Of a stretch of 64,000 bases of DNA, positions 8,336 to 18,282 are shown one piece after another (within the stretch, counting starts at the first letter, position 1; every line of letters starts with the position of its first letter). Below the pieces are notes generated by a model, which was given only the letters and a program-made list of their open reading frames with translations, was not told where the DNA came from and ran no database searches. Origin of the DNA: Bauldia sp. (lineage in GTDB: Bacteria > Pseudomonadota > Alphaproteobacteria > Rhizobiales > Kaistiaceae); NCBI GenBank assembly GCA_037200845.1, contig JBBCGQ010000001.1, positions 124,001-188,000 on the forward strand. The letters run 5' to 3'. A program made the translations under genes and the position numbers.

Positions 8336-9046
8336 GTGACACCCCATATCGAGGCGAAAGCCGGCGACTATGCCGAGGCGGTGCTGCTGCCCGGCGATCC
8401 GCTGCGCGCCAAGTGGGTGGCCGAGACGTTCCTGGAGGCGCCGCGCCTGGTCAACAAGGTGCGCAACTGCCTGGGCTATACCGGCACGTACAAGGGCAAG
8501 CCGGTGAGCGTGCAGGCGACCGGCATGGGCCAGCCCTCGCTCGGCATCTACGTCCACGAATTGATCAACACGTATGACGTCAAGCGGCTGATCCGCATCG
8601 GCACGTGCGGCGCGCTCGTGCCCAAGGTGAAGCTCCGCGACGTCGTCATTGCGTCCACCGCCTCGACCAGCTCGGCGATGAACCGCGACGTCTTCGGCCA
8701 GTTTAATTTCGCCCCCGCCGCCGATTTCGGCCTGCTGCGCGCCGCGGTGGAGGCGGCCGAGACGCGGCATCTGCACTGGCACGTCGGCGGTATCGTCTCG
8801 ATCGACGTGTTCTACCATCCGGACGGCGTCAAGGTTTACGACACCCTCGCCGCACACGGCGTGCTGGGCGTCGAGATGGAGACGGCGGCGCTCTACACGC
8901 TCGCCGCCCGCTTCGGCCGCCGCGCGCTCACCGTCTGCGCCGTGTCGGACTCGCTCGTCACCCGCGAGGAGATCGATCCCGAGGCGCGGCAGACATCGCT
9001 CCGCGAGATGGCCGAACTGGCGCTGACGGTGGCGACCGGCGCCTAG
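8336..9046 (+). CDS. deoD: Purine nucleoside phosphorylase DeoD-type
   Basis: This hexameric enzyme splits purine (deoxy)ribonucleosides with phosphate to base and ribose-1-phosphate. The 236-residue protein matches the family length. It begins TPHIEAK, and contains the phosphate-binding PGDPLRAKWVAE, the GTCGALVPKVKLRD strand-loop, the ribose-contacting VEMETAALY and the base-contacting VSDSLVT with its Asp. The GTG start at 8336 has GGAG seven bases upstream. The stop shares a CTAG with the end of the convergent b561 frame. Confidence 0.95.
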   Translation: MTPHIEAKAGDYAEAVLLPGDPLRAKWVAETFLEAPRLVNKVRNCLGYTGTYKGKPVSVQATGMGQPSLGIYVHELINTYDVKRLIRIGTCGALVPKVKLRDVVIASTASTSSAMNRDVFGQFNFAPAADFGLLRAAVEAAETRHLHWHVGGIVSIDVFYHPDGVKVYDTLAAHGVLGVEMETAALYTLAARFGRRALTVCAVSDSLVTREEIDPEARQTSLREMAELALTVATGA

Positions 9047-9570
9047 CCGGCGGGCAGCATCCGGCGCAGCACCGGATCGCGCAGCACGAGGTGGTGGAAG
9101 ATCGCCGCCACCGCATGCAGGCCGGCGAGCCCGATCAGCACCGTCGCCATCCGGTGGTGAATTTCGAGGATCTAGTGGCCGATGCGGCGCGAGGCGGAAA
9201 TCAGCGGCTCGATCTCGCCTCCGTAGATCAGGAGCGCGTTGCCCTCGCGCCATGTGCCGACGATGGCGCTGAGCGGCACCGCCACCATCAGCGCATAGAG
9301 CAGCCAGTGCGAGGCCTTGGCGGCGAACGCCATCAGCCCGGGCATCGGCGGCAGGACGGGGCGCCGGTCGAACAGCCGCCAGATGAGGCGGAGCAGCACC
9401 AGGATGAACACGGTGAAGCCGATCGACTGGTGGGCGCGCATCAGCGGCGAGCTTGTGTCCTGGCCCCACGAGCCGGCGATCAGCCAGTTGCCGACGATGA
9501 GGATGGCGGTAATCCAGTGGAAGCCCTGCGCCACAAGGCCGTAGCGATTTTCGCTGCCGAAAACAGACAT
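9043..9570 (-). pseudogene. Cytochrome b561, interrupted by one in-frame TAG
   Basis: The frame starts MSVFGSENRYGLVAQGFHW and runs 132 codons to a TAG at 9172-9174. Past this stop the same frame continues for another 42 codons with clear family sequence (ILEIHHRMAT, GLAGLHAVAAIFHH, RDPVLRRMLPAG) to a natural stop at 9043-9045. The complete frame would be 175 codons, the usual CybB-type length. Two haem-ligand histidines (His17 in FHW and His46 in AHQS) lie before the stop, and the other two (His138 and His152) lie after it, so the truncated product could not hold both haems. There is no frameshift or other damage, so the loss is recent, or the TAG is read through, or it is a sequence error. 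Confidence 0.85.
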
Positions 9571-9674
9571 GGAGACATCCCCGTGCGCCGTTGCCGCTCT
9601 CTTCCTCCCACGAGCGGATCGGCATCTTCCGACGGCCGTGGAACATAAATATTTCGCGGCCTGATAGAAAATGC

Positions 9675-10082
9675 CTAGCCGACCTCCGCCTCGATCGCCT
9701 CCATGTCGTCGTCGGACAGGCCGAAGTGGTGCCCGATCTCGTGGATGAGCACGTGGCTGACCACGGCGCCGAGCGTCTCCTCGTGCTCCGCCCAGTAGTC
9801 GAGGATGGGCCGGCGGTAGAGCCAGATCATGTTCGGCATCTCGCCGGTCTGCGCCGTGGCGCCGTGGTGCGCCATGCCGACACCCTGAAACAGGCCGAGG
9901 ATGTCGAACTCCGACTCGATGCCGAGGTCGGTGAGCACGTCCTCCTCGGGAAATTCGGTGACGCGGATCGGCACCTCGCCGACAAGGGTGCGGAATGTAT
10001 CGGGCAGCGCCGCGAAAGCATCGCGCGCGATCGCCTCGATGTCGTCGAGGGAGGGGGCGAGGTCAGTGGGGGAGATCGGCAT
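9675..10082 (-). CDS. Metallopeptidase-family (zincin-like) protein with HExxH
   Basis: The 135-residue protein ends with HVLIHEIGHHFGLSDDDME, an HExxHxxG(F/L)xxD zinc-binding pattern. It also has the GLFQGVG and WLYRRPILDYW segments typical of the small bacterial MMP-like zincin family (once annotated DUF1025). The function in bacteria is not established. I choose the ATG at 10082 (MPISPTDLAPS); the frame continues upstream only into Rep-A DNA, which is not plausible coding sequence. Confidence 0.85.
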   Translation of the reverse strand: MPISPTDLAPSLDDIEAIARDAFAALPDTFRTLVGEVPIRVTEFPEEDVLTDLGIESEFDILGLFQGVGMAHHGATAQTGEMPNMIWLYRRPILDYWAEHEETLGAVVSHVLIHEIGHHFGLSDDDMEAIEAEVG

Positions 10083-10122
10083 GGCGCCGGGAGACTTCCT
10101 TGGCTCACGTTGCAGGTCAAGC

Positions 10123-10288
10123 GGATGAGAGACACCCCTCCCCAAACGGCCTTCGGCCGTTTGACCCTCCCACAAGGGGAGGGTTCATCCGTGTTGGAAC
10201 CTCAGGCGCCAACAAACTCCGCTTGAGCCCTCCCCTTGTGGGAGGGCCAAAACCGCAAAGCGGTTTTGGGGAGGGGTGTCTCTCCTCC
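10123..10288 (-). repeat. Rep-A palindromic repeat, copy 4 (inverted)
   Basis: Complete copy in the opposite orientation to copies 1-3: on the plus strand it begins with the GGCCTTCGGCC hairpin arm and ends with the CCGCAAAGCGG hairpin. It lies upstream of the divergent metallopeptidase and secreted-protein genes and takes up much of their shared 364-bp gap. Confidence 0.85.
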
Positions 10289-10446
10289 GCACGAAATCCG
10301 CACGAGGCGACGTGGCCGTTCATCAATGTGGCCGGCGCCTGAACCTCAGATAAACGCCCGCCTCAGGTTCGGTTCAGCGGCTCCCGATTAGAACCTGCAT
10401 CACGGTCGGACGAAACGACCCGACACATAGCCCACGGGAGACCACC

Positions 10447-10851
10447 ATGTTGAAGAAGACCCTCATCGCAGCCGCCACTGCCGGCCTCATCGGCCTCGGC
10501 ATGGCTGGCACCACGACCTCGGCTTCCGCTGCAGGCGCCTCGGCGCAGTTCGGCGGCCCCGGTTGGAGCGTCACCATCGGCAACGGCAACTACAACCAGT
10601 ACAACCAGTTCAAGCCGGCCAAGTTCTGCACGCCCATCGTCAAGAAGGTGAAGTGGTGGGACCGCTTCGGTTATCCGCACTGGAGCCAGGTCGTCGTCGG
10701 CCAGAAGTGCCCGCCGCCGTTCCACCCGCCGCACAACAACGGTCCGTTCCCCGGTGGCCCGGGCAACCATGGTCCGTTCCCCGGTGGCCCGGGCAACCAT
10801 GGCCCGTTCCCGGGCGGCCCCGGCCAACACGGTCCGGGTTGGGGTTGGTAG
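10447..10851 (+). CDS. Small secreted protein with GPFPGGPGNH repeats
   Basis: The protein has 134 residues. A signal peptide (MLKKTLIAAATAGLIGLGMAG, cleavage near residue 29) precedes a short region with WSVTIGNGNYNQYNQF and two Cys residues (FCTPIV and QKCPPPF). The C-terminus is three 10-residue repeats of GPFPGGPG(N/Q)H ending in PGWGW. Such His/Gly/Pro-rich tails may bind metal or be extended spacers, but this is only inference. A good terminator follows. I know of no named family. Confidence 0.75.
   Translation: MLKKTLIAAATAGLIGLGMAGTTTSASAAGASAQFGGPGWSVTIGNGNYNQYNQFKPAKFCTPIVKKVKWWDRFGYPHWSQVVVGQKCPPPFHPPHNNGPFPGGPGNHGPFPGGPGNHGPFPGGPGQHGPGWGW
10741..10830 (+). repeat. Three 30-bp tandem repeats inside a coding region
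   Basis: Units 10741-10770 and 10771-10800 are identical at the DNA level (GGTCCGTTCCCCGGTGGCCC plus GGGCAACCAT), and 10801-10830 is a diverged third unit. Identity of the first two units points to recent duplication and possible length variation between strains. Confidence 0.9.
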
Positions 10852-10879
10852 TCGCGTCCAACCTTTGACCTGTGGGAAG

Positions 10880-10915
10880 AGCCCCGCGCTCACAAAGCGC
10901 GGGGCTTCTTCTTTG
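10880..10915 (+). terminator. Rho-independent terminator
   Basis: AGCCCCGCGCT-CACAA-AGCGCGGGGCT forms an 11-bp perfect stem followed by TCTTCTTTG. It ends the secreted-protein gene 10447-10851. Confidence 0.9.
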
Positions 10916-11044
10916 CCGCAAGTGACGACCCGGTGCGCCCCTGTTTACGGGGGAACTGTCGGCGCAGCCGACTGAGGGGGCGCCCTCTCCACCATGCCTC
11001 GCATGGTCCCCCTCCCCGTTCCACGAGGGAGGAGCCCCCTGTGC

Positions 11045-12463
11045 TTAGGCGGTTCCCCACTCGCGCACGTCGACGAAGCGGCCAGCGATCGCGGCAGCCG
11101 CGGCCATCGCCGGCGACACGAGGTGCGTGCGGCCCTTGAAGCCCTGGCGACCCTCGAAGTTGCGGTTGGACGTCGAGGCGCAGCGCTCGCCGGGCTTCAG
11201 CCGGTCCTCGTTCATGGCGAGGCACATCGAGCAGCCCGGCTCGCGCCAGTCGAAGCCCGCGGCCTTGAAGATCTTGTCGAGGCCTTCGGCTTCCGCCTGC
11301 TCCTTCACCAAGCCGGAGCCCGGCACGACCATCGCGATCACCGCCGGGTTGACGTGCTTGCCGGCGACGATCTTCGACGCGGCGCGCAGGTCCTCGATGC
11401 GGCCGTTGGTGCACGAGCCGATGAAGACGTGCTCGACCGTGATGTCCTTGATCGGCGTGTTCGCCTTGAGGCCCATGTAATCGAGCGCGCGCTCGACCGC
11501 GCGGCGCTTGTCGGGATCGGCGATGTTCGCCGGATCGGGGACATTGCCGTTCACCGTCACGACATTTTCCGGCGAGGTGCCCCACGTGACCAGCGGCGGC
11601 AGCTTCGACGCATCGAGCTTCACCTCGCGATCGAAATGCGCGCCGTCTTCTGAGTAGAGCGTCTCCCAGTAGCGCCGCGCCATGTCGAACTGCGCACCCT
11701 TCGGCGCGCGCGGCCGGCCGTTGATGTAGGCGTAGGTCGTCTCGTCCGGCGCGATCAGGCCGGCGCGGGCGCCGCCTTCGATGCTCATGTTGCACACCGT
11801 CATGCGGCCTTCCATCGACAGGCCGCGGATCGCCTCGCCGGCGTATTCCATGACGTGGCCGGTGCCGCCGGCGGTGCCGATCTCGCCGATGATCGCGAGG
11901 ATGATGTCCTTGGCGGTGACGCCCGGCGGCGGCGTGCCGTCGACCGTGATCCGCATGTTCTTGGCTTTCTTCTGGATCAGCGTCTGGGTCGCCAGCACGT
12001 GCTCGACCTCCGACGTGCCGATGCCGTGCGCCAGCGCGCCGAAGGCGCCGTGCGTCGAGGTATGCGAGTCACCGCACACGATCGTCATGCCGGGCAGCGT
12101 GAAGCCCTGCTCCGGCCCGACGATGTGCACGATGCCCTGGCGATGATCGAGCTCGTCGAAATATTCGACGCCGAACTCCTGCGAGTTCCTCGCCAGCGTA
12201 TCGACCTGCAGCTTCGATTCCGGATTGTGGATGCCGCCGCGCCGGTCGGTGGTCGGCACGTTGTGATCGACGACGGCGAGCGTCTTCTCCGGCGCGCGCA
12301 CCTTGCGATGCGTCATGCGCAGCGCCTCGAAGGCCTGCGGGCTGGTCACCTCGTGGATGAGATGACGGTCGACGTAGAGGAGCGAGGTGCCGTCGGCGCC
12401 GTCCTCGACCAGGTGGTCGTTCCAGATCTTGTCGTAGAGGGTCTGCGGTTTGTCGTTGGCCAT
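11045..12463 (-). CDS. leuC: 3-isopropylmalate dehydratase large subunit
   Basis: LeuC is the [4Fe-4S] subunit of isopropylmalate isomerase in leucine synthesis. From the ATG at 12463 ([14 protein letters not shown]) the protein has 472 residues. The three cluster cysteines are visible: Cys351 in IGSCTNGR, and Cys411 and Cys414 in GCSMCLAMN. Other family segments are [27 protein letters not shown] and [10 protein letters not shown]. An upstream in-frame start at 12484 exists but does not match family N-termini. The next minus-strand gene upstream is rplS, with a plus-strand methyltransferase gene inserted between them. Confidence 0.97.
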   Translation of the reverse strand: MANDKPQTLYDKIWNDHLVEDGADGTSLLYVDRHLIHEVTSPQAFEALRMTHRKVRAPEKTLAVVDHNVPTTDRRGGIHNPESKLQVDTLARNSQEFGVEYFDELDHRQGIVHIVGPEQGFTLPGMTIVCGDSHTSTHGAFGALAHGIGTSEVEHVLATQTLIQKKAKNMRITVDGTPPPGVTAKDIILAIIGEIGTAGGTGHVMEYAGEAIRGLSMEGRMTVCNMSIEGGARAGLIAPDETTYAYINGRPRAPKGAQFDMARRYWETLYSEDGAHFDREVKLDASKLPPLVTWGTSPENVVTVNGNVPDPANIADPDKRRAVERALDYMGLKANTPIKDITVEHVFIGSCTNGRIEDLRAASKIVAGKHVNPAVIAMVVPGSGLVKEQAEAEGLDKIFKAAGFDWREPGCSMCLAMNEDRLKPGERCASTSNRNFEGRQGFKGRTHLVSPAMAAAAAIAGRFVDVREWGTA

Positions 12464-12517
12464 GGCGGGTGGTCCTGAATGCACGGGTCGGATTGCCCTG
12501 ACGGGCGGCGGCGTCAG

Positions 12518-12661
12518 CTAGGCCGCGATAAGTCCGTCGACCGTGACGTGGCGCGCCAGGAACCGCCACGGCATGCGCGCGCGATCCGCCATCCCCGCGA
12601 AATCGAAGGTTCCGCGGAGGCGCCGGCCGTGCTGCTGCGAGGTGAAAACTGTCGTTTTCAT
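12518..12661 (-). CDS. Possible small ORF upstream of leuC
   Basis: A 47-codon frame (MKTTVFTSQQHGRRLRGTFD... to VDGLIAA) lies in the leuC leader, ending 54 bases before the leuC start. It has no obvious ribosome-binding site and is not leucine-rich, so it is not a classical attenuation leader. It may be a chance frame. The remainder of the 309-bp gap up to 12772 should hold the leuC promoter and that of the divergent methyltransferase gene. Confidence 0.2.
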   Translation of the reverse strand: MKTTVFTSQQHGRRLRGTFDFAGMADRARMPWRFLARHVTVDGLIAA

Positions 12662-12772
12662 GGGGGGTTAGATAGCAACCCTGTGGCCGTAAGACAAATG
12701 GCAGTTAAACTGCGCCCACGAGCCCCTTGGATGGCTGTGGCAACCGAGCCCTGCGGGCCAGGAGTAACGACC

Positions 12773-13576
12773 GTGTCCCTCGCCGCGACGTGGCTTTCGT
12801 GGTCTTCCCTCGGGATCCCAAGATACCTGGCCCGATCGGCGTGGCACCAGCACGCTCCCTTCGCCGAGTGGCTGATCGAGACGCACCGCCCGGCGAGCCT
12901 CGTCGAGCTTGGAACGTATTCCGGCTTTTCCTACGCGGCCTTCTGCGACGCCGTGCAGCGCAATGGGCTCCCGACCCGATGCAGTGCGATAGATACGTGG
13001 CGCGGCGACGAGCACGCCGGCTTTTACGGCGAGCAAGTCTTCACCGCGTTCCGCAAGTACCACGACGCGCGTTACGCCGCCTTCTCGCAGCTGATCCGCG
13101 CGACGTTCGACGACGCGCTGGCAACTTTCCCCGACCGGTCGATCGATCTGCTGCATATCGACGGGCGCCACCTGTACGAAGACGCCCTCCATGATTTTTC
13201 GACGTGGCGTCCGAAACTTTCCGCGCGGGCGATCGTACTCTTTCACGATACGGCCGTGCTCACCCGGAACTTCGGCGTCCACCGTCTCTGGAAGGAACTG
13301 TCCGCCACCTATCCGCACTTCCAGTTCACGCACGGTCATGGCCTGGGTGTCCTCGGCGTCGGCGACCAGCGGACGCAGGCGCTGATCGATCTCTACGCTG
13401 CCGAGGGCACAGACGAGGGCCAGCGCATACGGTCGACGTACGCTCATCTCGGACGCGCGATATCGGATCACTACGAAAGTGCGCGGCTCAAAGCGGCAAT
13501 GTCCGAGCGGGAAAAAGAGATCGACCGGCTGCGCAAAGTCATCGCGGCAACGGACAACAAATCCATGCCCGCTTGA
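12773..13576 (+). CDS. Class I SAM-dependent methyltransferase (Methyltransf_24-like)
   Basis: The 267-residue protein has a motif I-like SAM site (LVELGTYSGFSYAAFCDAV, about residues 40-60), an acidic strand-end (CSAIDTWRGDE) and the IDLLHIDGRHLYEDALHDF segment followed by GAIVLFHDT-like sequence, as in methyltransferases linked to surface-glycan and natural-product clusters. The GTG start at 12773 is chosen because GGAG lies eight bases before it; the open frame begins as early as 12479 but lacks such a site. The C-terminus (about 235-260) is a charged possible coiled coil (SEREKEIDRLRKV). It sits on the strand opposite to the conserved leuC and rplS genes, so it looks like an insertion into a conserved neighbourhood. 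The substrate is unknown. Confidence 0.8.
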   Translation: MSLAATWLSWSSLGIPRYLARSAWHQHAPFAEWLIETHRPASLVELGTYSGFSYAAFCDAVQRNGLPTRCSAIDTWRGDEHAGFYGEQVFTAFRKYHDARYAAFSQLIRATFDDALATFPDRSIDLLHIDGRHLYEDALHDFSTWRPKLSARAIVLFHDTAVLTRNFGVHRLWKELSATYPHFQFTHGHGLGVLGVGDQRTQALIDLYAAEGTDEGQRIRSTYAHLGRAISDHYESARLKAAMSEREKEIDRLRKVIAATDNKSMPA

Positions 13577-13593
13577 GATTGCCCGCAAGGCGA

Positions 13594-13620
13594 AACAAAA
13601 AGGGCGGCCGAAGCCGCCCT
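13594..13620 (-). terminator. Rho-independent terminator after rplS
   Basis: On the minus strand AGGGCGGC-TTCG-GCCGCCCT is followed by TTTTTGTTTCG. It lies 26 bp past the rplS stop and ends the ffh-rpsP-rimM-trmD-rplS unit. It also lies just after the stop of the convergent methyltransferase gene. Confidence 0.9.
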
Positions 13621-13645
13621 GAACCCGAACCGCTGGAGCGGAAGC

Positions 13646-14041
13646 TTACGCCTTCGCTTCGGCCTCGGTGCCCTGCTCCCGGAAGTCCTGCTTCTCGGTG
13701 ATGCGGGCCGACTTACCGCGCAGGCCGCGCAGGTAATAGAGCTTGGCGCGGCGGACCTTGCCGCGGCGCACGACCTCGATCGAGTCGACCGACGGCGAGA
13801 AGAGCGGGAACACGCGCTCGACGCCCTCGCCGTACGAAATCTTGCGCACGGTGAAGCTTTCGTTGATGCCGCCGCCGGTGCGGGCGATCACCACGCCTTC
13901 ATAGGCCTGGATACGGGTGCGCGTGCCTTCGGTCACCTTGACGTTGACCTTGACGGTGTCGCCCGGCGCGAACTCGGGGACGGCCTTGCCACCCATGATC
14001 GCCGCGGCTTGCTCTTTTTCAAGCTCCTGGATGATGTTCAT
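13646..14041 (-). CDS. rplS: 50S ribosomal protein L19
   Basis: L19 sits at the 30S-50S interface of the ribosome. The 131-residue protein starts [14 protein letters not shown] and contains the family segments [38 protein letters not shown] and [15 protein letters not shown]. The acidic/Ala-rich C-terminal tail ([10 protein letters not shown]) is a common alphaproteobacterial extension. It is the last gene of the ffh-rpsP-rimM-trmD-rplS cluster, 170 bp after trmD, so it may also have its own promoter. Confidence 0.97.
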   Translation of the reverse strand: MNIIQELEKEQAAAIMGGKAVPEFAPGDTVKVNVKVTEGTRTRIQAYEGVVIARTGGGINESFTVRKISYGEGVERVFPLFSPSVDSIEVVRRGKVRRAKLYYLRGLRGKSARITEKQDFREQGTEAEAKA

Positions 14042-14211
14042 GGGGGTCGAGCCTTCTTCTCTGACGCGAAGCGATGGGCGCCCTCGTGGCGCAACCGACC
14101 GCATACCGGCGTATCCGTTGAAATTGGGCGGTTCCATACCCTAACAGGGATGGGTTGTCGAGGGCGGAGCGCCAATTCCCGCCACTCTGCCGGCCATGCG
14201 TTAACGCCGCG

Positions 14212-14904
14212 CTAGCCTTGGTCTCTCCGGCCTTTGAGGAGGTCGGGCCGCCTTTGCCGCGTAATCCGTTCGGCCTCGGCCCGCCGCCAGGCGGCAATCT
14301 TCGCGTGATCGCCGGAAACCAGCACCTCGGGGATGGGCCGCCCCTCCCACACCTGCGGCCGGGTGTAGTGCGGATACTCGAGCAGCGCCTCGGCGAAGCT
14401 TTCGCTCTCGCCCGACGCCTCGTTGCCCATGACGCCGGGGAGCAGCCGGACGACCGCATCGACGAGCGCCATCGCCGCGATCTCGCCGCCGGACAGGACA
14501 TAGTCGCCGACCGAAACTTCGGTCAGCCCCCTCCCCTCGATGACGCGTTCATCGACGCCCTCGAAACGCCCGGCGACGATGACGACGCCGGACTTGCCGG
14601 CGAGATCGGACACGAACGCCTGATCGAGCGGCCGCCCGCGCGGCGACATCAGCAGGCGCGGACGATCGTCAGCACCGACCGCATCTATTGCCGCGCCCAG
14701 CACGTCGGCGCGCATCACCATGCCCGGCCCGCCGCCTGCCGGCGAGTCATCGACGCTGCGGTGCTTGTCGGTCGCCGAGGCGCGGATATCGCGCGCCTCC
14801 AGCGACCATTTCCCTTCCGCCAGCGCCTTGCCGGCGAGGCTGACGCCGAGCGGTCCCGGGAACATCTCGGGAAACAGCGTGAGAATGGTGGCGCGGAAGC
14901 TCAT
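14212..14904 (-). CDS. trmD: tRNA (guanine-N1)-methyltransferase
   Basis: TrmD places m1G at position 37 of tRNAs that read CNN codons, preventing frameshifts. The 230-residue SPOUT-fold protein shows [10 protein letters not shown] near the start, the [13 protein letters not shown] loop, the knot-forming [13 protein letters not shown] and the [13 protein letters not shown] segment, with the domain-linked LEYPHYTRP. It overlaps rimM by 4 bp (ATGA), so the two are translationally coupled. Confidence 0.97.
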   Translation of the reverse strand: MSFRATILTLFPEMFPGPLGVSLAGKALAEGKWSLEARDIRASATDKHRSVDDSPAGGGPGMVMRADVLGAAIDAVGADDRPRLLMSPRGRPLDQAFVSDLAGKSGVVIVAGRFEGVDERVIEGRGLTEVSVGDYVLSGGEIAAMALVDAVVRLLPGVMGNEASGESESFAEALLEYPHYTRPQVWEGRPIPEVLVSGDHAKIAAWRRAEAERITRQRRPDLLKGRRDQG

Positions 14905-15464
14905 GCTTCGTCGCCTTCTTCTTCGTTGTCGTCGTTGTCGTCGTCGAAGATGCCGCGCGGCGGATCGAGGATCACGCGTCCGCCCGCGATGTCGACTTGC
15001 GGCACGGCCGCGTCGGTGAACGGCACCAGCACCGTGTTGCCGGTCGGCGGCGCAATCTCCAGCAGATCGCCGGCGCCGTAGTTTGGCACGCCGACGACGG
15101 TGCCGAGGATCGTGCCGCTGAGCGTCACCGCGGAGAGGCCGATGAGGTCGGCGTGGTAGTACTCGCCTTCCTCGGCCGGCGGCAGCTTCTCCTGCGGCAC
15201 CGACAGCTCGATCCCGTTGAGCTTCTCCGCCGCGTTGCGATCGGCGACGCCCTTGAGCCGCACGATCAGCATGTCGGCCGACGACGATCCCGCCGCGGCG
15301 CGCGCGGTCTCGATCTCGAATGTGCGCCCGTCGCGCGCGGTCAGCGGCCCGTAGTCCTCGACGGAAAACGGGTCCTGCGTGAACGACTTCAGCCGCACCT
15401 CTCCCTTGATGCCGTGCGCGGCGCCGATCTGCGCGACGAGGACGAGCTTCGGCTTGTCAGACAT
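14901..15464 (-). CDS. rimM: 16S rRNA processing protein
   Basis: RimM helps maturation of the 30S head and binds S19. The 187-residue protein begins [21 protein letters not shown], matching the family N-terminus; the middle has the PRC-barrel start [10 protein letters not shown] and [12 protein letters not shown], and the C-terminus has DPPRG. A very acidic tail ([13 protein letters not shown]) ends the protein. The frame is open far upstream, but the preceding DNA is Rep-B repeat and rpsP, so the ATG at 15464 is the start. Confidence 0.95.
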   Translation of the reverse strand: MSDKPKLVLVAQIGAAHGIKGEVRLKSFTQDPFSVEDYGPLTARDGRTFEIETARAAAGSSSADMLIVRLKGVADRNAAEKLNGIELSVPQEKLPPAEEGEYYHADLIGLSAVTLSGTILGTVVGVPNYGAGDLLEIAPPTGNTVLVPFTDAAVPQVDIAGGRVILDPPRGIFDDDNDDNEEEGDEA

Positions 15465-15486
15465 AGCGCGCCCCCCTCCCGCCCAG

Positions 15487-15601
15487 CTCCGCGTTCCCCG
15501 CGAAAGCGGGGACCCACGCGGTCGAAGAAGTGTCGCGGCAGTCGCGAGTTGCGCGCTCCATGGCCAAGCTCCTGGACCCCGCTTTCGCGGGGGAAGCGGA
15601 G
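15487..15601. repeat. Rep-B facing hairpin pair
   Basis: CCGCGTTCCCCGCGAAAGCGGGGACCCA and CTGGACCCCGCTTTCGCGGGG face each other across about 55 bp. The pair lies between rpsP and rimM inside the ribosomal operon, so it would be transcribed and could modulate read-through or mRNA stability of the downstream genes. Confidence 0.8.
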
Positions 15602-15607
15602 TGGTGG

Positions 15608-15991
15608 CTAGGCCGCCGGGGCCTCGGCCGGAGCGGCAGCAGCAGCGGCGGCCTTGTCGGCAGCGGCGGCGGCAGCACCGGTGCGCTCCTGCGCCTTCTT
15701 GCCCGGCACGGCCTTCTCCGGATTGTTGCGCGGCGAACGCTTGGCGAGGCCGGCGGCATCGAGGAAGCGGAGCACGCGGTCGGTCGGCTGCGCGCCCTTG
15801 CTGATCCAATGCTGGATGCGCTCGGTGACGAGCTCGACGCGCTTCGGATCGTTCTTCGGCAGGATCGGGTTCCAGGTGCCGACGATCTCGATGAAGCGGC
15901 CGTCGCGCGGGTAGCGCGAATCGGCAATCACGATGCGGTAGAACGGACGCTTCTTGGCGCCCGCGCGGGTGAGACGGATTTTCAGGGACAT
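15608..15991 (-). CDS. rpsP: 30S ribosomal protein S16
   Basis: S16 is needed for 30S assembly. The 127-residue protein begins [20 protein letters not shown], has the family segments [22 protein letters not shown] and [16 protein letters not shown]. An Ala-rich C-terminal extension from about residue 95 is common in this order. The true start is the ATG at 15991; the longer frame is unlikely because it reads back into the ffh end. It follows ffh by 31 bp in the same operon. Confidence 0.97.
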   Translation of the reverse strand: MSLKIRLTRAGAKKRPFYRIVIADSRYPRDGRFIEIVGTWNPILPKNDPKRVELVTERIQHWISKGAQPTDRVLRFLDAAGLAKRSPRNNPEKAVPGKKAQERTGAAAAAADKAAAAAAAPAEAPAA

Positions 15992-16022
15992 TTCAGTTTC
16001 CTTGCGTTGATTTCGGTGAACG

Positions 16023-17558
<1,536 letters not shown>

Positions 17559-17610
17559 CAGGCCGCGCCCCCCTCGGCCATCCCGTCGCTCTTCGTCATC
17601 CCACTCTCAG

Positions 17611-17698
17611 TCGTCATCCCGGCGAAGGCCGGGATCCAGTCTTGTTCCTGCTTGGCGCTCACGCGCCGCTGGACCCCGGCTTTCGCCGGGGTGACGAG
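17611..17698. repeat. Rep-B facing hairpin pair (GTCATCCCGG subtype)
   Basis: TCGTCATCCCGGCGAAGGCCGGGATCCAG and CTGGACCCCGGCTTTCGCCGGGG face each other across about 35 bp. It lies upstream of ffh in the gap to the small membrane-protein gene at 17886. The remaining gap 17699-17885 shows no gene. Confidence 0.8.
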
Positions 17699-17885
17699 TG
17701 AGTATGAGGTAGCGATCACGTTCAAAATACCAATATTCCCAAGCAGTTACGCGCCCGCGGGCGCATTGCGCTGGCGGACGCTGACCTCCGGGATCCGGCC
17801 CCGGTGGGCTTATCTAAATCTCACTCTTTTCAGAGTCGGCCGTGGGTTTACGTGGCGGTCCGGCCGGAGTCAAACAAGCCCATGG

Positions 17886-18269
17886 TTACCAGAGGACGCC
17901 CGGGTCCCATTTCTGGTCGCGGGCAAACACCGCGCCGATGGTGGCCATGCCGAAGAAGCCGATAGCCAGCGGCACCAGCGCGAACGGCACCGCCAGCGGA
18001 AATAAGATGAAGCCGGGATCGTTGCGCGGGATGAGCAGCAGTGCCGCAAGCTCCCCAACCAGAATGGCAAGCGGCCAGCGCCAGACGCGGACCGGCACCA
18101 GATAGCCAAGCACGGCGGAAAGGATGCCGAGCGCCGGCAGCGCGAGGTACCACCACGAGTCCGCGTCCCAGGCCTCGTGCGTCGGCGTCGGGAATGCGAA
18201 CGCTGCCCAGGCGACGAACCCGGCAGCAGCAGAAATGAAACCAGCGATCAGAGGATGAAGCCGCGACAC
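17886..18269 (-). CDS. Small four-helix membrane protein, unknown
   Basis: From a GTG at 18269 the protein has 127 residues with about four hydrophobic helices: IAGFISAAAGFVAWAAF, YLALPALGILSAVLGYLV, LAILVGELAALLLI and LFPLAVPFALVPLAIGFFG. No charged catalytic motif is visible. It starts 13 bp after the stop of the desaturase gene on the same strand and is probably co-transcribed with it. The start is uncertain because the ribosome-binding site is weak. I do not recognise a family. Confidence 0.6.
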   Translation of the reverse strand: MSRLHPLIAGFISAAAGFVAWAAFAFPTPTHEAWDADSWWYLALPALGILSAVLGYLVPVRVWRWPLAILVGELAALLLIPRNDPGFILFPLAVPFALVPLAIGFFGMATIGAVFARDQKWDPGVLW

Positions 18270-18282
18270 CAGCCGACAGTGC

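Noticed and set aside
9172-9174. The TAG in the b561 gene as a pyrrolysine or selenocysteine codon
   Set aside because: Selenocysteine uses TGA, and there is no pyl gene or other sign of pyrrolysine use. A point mutation or sequencing error is far simpler.
12464-12772. A leucine attenuator or riboswitch before leuC
   Set aside because: The small frame there is not leucine-rich, and I see no terminator/antiterminator pair or known riboswitch pattern.
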